From NCBI RefSeq assembly GCF_000485595.1, contig NW_014577542.1, positions 7,146 through 36,037 of the forward strand: a DNA stretch of 28,892 bases, read 5' to 3'. This stretch comes from Priapulus caudatus (taxonomy: Eukaryota; Priapulida; Priapulimorpha; Priapulimorphida; Priapulidae). A program made the translations under genes and the position numbers. The notes under the pieces are model-generated. The model was not told where the DNA came from and searched no databases. It saw only the letters and a program-made list of their open reading frames with translations. Each line of letters begins with the position of its first letter. The stretch's first letter is position 1. Below, one piece after another: positions 27,410 to 28,892 of the stretch.

Positions 27410-27856
27410 AACAAGTGAACACTGTTTTTAGACATAAAAACAAAGATGGAAGCTGTTGGATGTGTATTCGCACAGGCACTTGAAGCGTTTCATCTGTAAA
27501 CACATGCCGCCGCCATTGCTGCTGCGCTGCACACTGACACATAAATATATAGCAGGTAAGAAAGCGTGCGCAAGAAATTCGCTCGAGGCTCGCTGCATTT
27601 CACATGATTATAACACAAAAACTCAACCTTCCGACTCCATCTTTGCTGCTAATTGAAGAACAGTGTTCACTTGTTGTAGAAATATTATGTCTCAGTTCAA
27701 AACAGAGCTGTGTCACGCAAAATCACGAATGAAATCATGAAATTCTCGCGATCGCTAACACTGCGAACGTGATGCTATATATTTATGTGTCAGTGTGCAG
27801 CGCAGCAGCAATGGCGGCGGCGTGTGTTTACAGATGAAACGCTTCAAGTGCCTGTG
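27410..27856. repeat. Interleaved inverted repeats
   Basis: An 83-bp arm at 27471-27553 (CACAGGCACTTGAAGCGTTT...) pairs with 27774-27856. A 17-bp arm at 27410-27426 pairs with 27659-27675. A copy of the 26987 element end lies at about 27707-27763. The arms alternate (a b a' b') and are not nested, and part of arm b recurs at 28150-28165. Contains GC-rich GCCGCCGCCATT words. Confidence 0.6.
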
Positions 27857-28161
27857 TGTATTCGTGCTGTGAAAGTGTGAAATCAAGGGAGCGTCGAGCG
27901 AATTTAGGAATCCCGCTCTCCTACCTGCTATATATATATATTATATATATAAGTGTCAGTCACTCAGTGTGCACACTGCAGCCGCGTGAGAAATGGCGGC
28001 AGGCAGTGTTTGCTGCACATAGTGACATAGGATTTGGACGGAATTTACAGGAAACTGTCGGCAATAATAGGTGAAAGAGAGTATAGAAACATTAAGAATT
28101 TGGTCAGTAAATAGATTTCGTATTTAGTTAGCATTATATTTTATTGAAACCGCTTCAAGTG

Positions 28162-28211
28162 CCTGTGACTAGTACTAGTACTAGTATAGTAGTAGTACTA
28201 GTAGTAGTAGT
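28162..28211. repeat. TAG/CTAG simple repeat
   Basis: GACTAGTACTAGTACTAG followed by TAGTAGTA runs, low-complexity DNA. Confidence 0.85.
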
Positions 28212-28554
28212 CTACACGCCGCCCGCGTAAGCCGGTGACGAAATATTACGATAGTCGATACGTCGATAGCGGTACACAATAGATGCAAACTATGTACCTA
28301 TGCGAATAAAACTGCCGACTGCATATTAACAATATTAATATTACCTCATATAAATTCACCAACGCACAACAAATAATAAATAGTGATCACTGGAAACCGA
28401 CAAGAATGAAAGTTAATTCTGCAATGGCGCACGAAGACAGATACAACAAGAAATCTGGTTGGCGTTCATGTCACATGACAACCAAAAAGGATGGTCTTTC
28501 CATCGTCTGTCAAGTCGTTGCAGGTCGTGGTCTACCGTCCCATGCATTTACATT

Positions 28555-28599
28555 GGAGTAATCATTCTGAATGATTACGGTAATCAGAATGATTTCTCC
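28555..28599. repeat. Hairpin GGAGTAATCATTCTG...
   Basis: GGAGTAATCATTCTGA and CAGAATGATTTCTCC pair with few mismatches. Isolated; function unknown. Confidence 0.45.
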
Positions 28600-28706
28600 A
28601 AGCATTTACTTATTAATTATTGTTCGTTCTTGATGTTATGACTTTTCTCATTTTTCGCTATTACCGTCTTCTATTTTTTGTTATTTATTGTTGATTTTTG
28701 CATAAT

Positions 28707-28892
28707 CGTCGTCGTCTTCGTCGTCGTTATTTTTCTTCTTCTTCTTCTTCTTCTTCTTCTTCTTCTTCTTCTTCTTCTTCTTCTTCTTCTTCTTCTTCTT
28801 CTTCTTCTTCTTCTACTTTTTCTTCTTCTTCTTTTCTCCTTCTCCTCCTTCTTCTTCTTTTCTTTCTTGCTTCTCTTCCCTTCTTTGCTCTT
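28707..28892. repeat. (GTC)n and long (CTT)n microsatellite
   Basis: GTC units near 28707-28727, then CTT units from about 28734 to 28814 without interruption, continuing as impure CTT/CTC to the window end. Purine/pyrimidine asymmetric tract. Confidence 0.95.

Overview
This is a eukaryotic nuclear window, almost certainly from a non-vertebrate metazoan and probably a marine invertebrate. The genes are split by introns with GT/AG boundaries, introns are kilobases long and AT-rich, non-coding DNA is full of small terminal-inverted-repeat elements and microsatellites, and the proteins match animal families (NCOA5, Rnd-type Rho GTPase). I cannot name the species. No prokaryotic, viral, CRISPR or operon features were seen.

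Nearly all recognisable coding sequence is on the minus strand and belongs to one gene, an orthologue of nuclear receptor coactivator 5 (NCOA5). Ten coding exons can be placed. Joined in protein order they give an unbroken 2,046-nt reading frame (681 codons plus stop), and every intron phase matches. In N- to C-terminal order they are 25751-25952 (RRM first half), 11648-11755 (RRM second half), 11027-11096, 9224-9364 (RD/P-rich), 15663-15812 (RD/EPY-rich), 15123-15287 (RE-rich, polyproline, start of the anticodon-binding-like domain), 6701-6791, 5668-5776, 2649-2942 and 1604-2319 (Q/H-rich C-terminus). This is not their order on the DNA: the two exons at 15.1-15.8 kb lie upstream of exons that must precede them. 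A noisy second copy of the 9.2 kb exon sits at 20.6-20.8 kb. A run of exactly 25 Ns lies at 18658-18682, and the 3' end of the 15.1 kb exon is present in three copies. The simplest explanation is an assembly misjoin plus an uncorrected long-read gap fill at about 19.5-22.4 kb, not a new biological arrangement.

A second minus-strand gene is represented by its last coding exon at 25032-25268. It is the C-terminal 78 residues of a Rnd-like Rho GTPase ending in a CAAX box (CDIM). It lies inside NCOA5 intron 1, which is odd.

Layout on the plus coordinate: 1-1.6 kb NCOA5 3' flank; 1.6-2.9 kb last two exons; 2.9-6.8 kb introns with two well-formed small transposons and exons 7-8; 7-11.8 kb a repeat-rich intron, a 688-bp inverted-repeat element and exons 2-4; 11.8-15 kb a nested non-autonomous transposon, a tRNA-like repeat and a plus-strand LINE reverse transcriptase fragment; 15-15.8 kb exons 5-6; 16-18.6 kb pyrimidine-rich tract, decayed unrecognised sequence and the gap; 19.5-22.4 kb noisy duplicate; 22.4-25 kb microsatellite and AT-rich DNA; 25-26 kb Rnd terminal exon and NCOA5 first coding exon; 26-28.9 kb AT-rich DNA, a complex of inverted repeats and a long CTT microsatellite.

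I did not find a convincing new biological system. The items most worth following are the hnRNP C-like RRM joined to an NCOA5 body, the interleaved Rnd exon, the scrambled exon order and several small transposon families that I cannot name.
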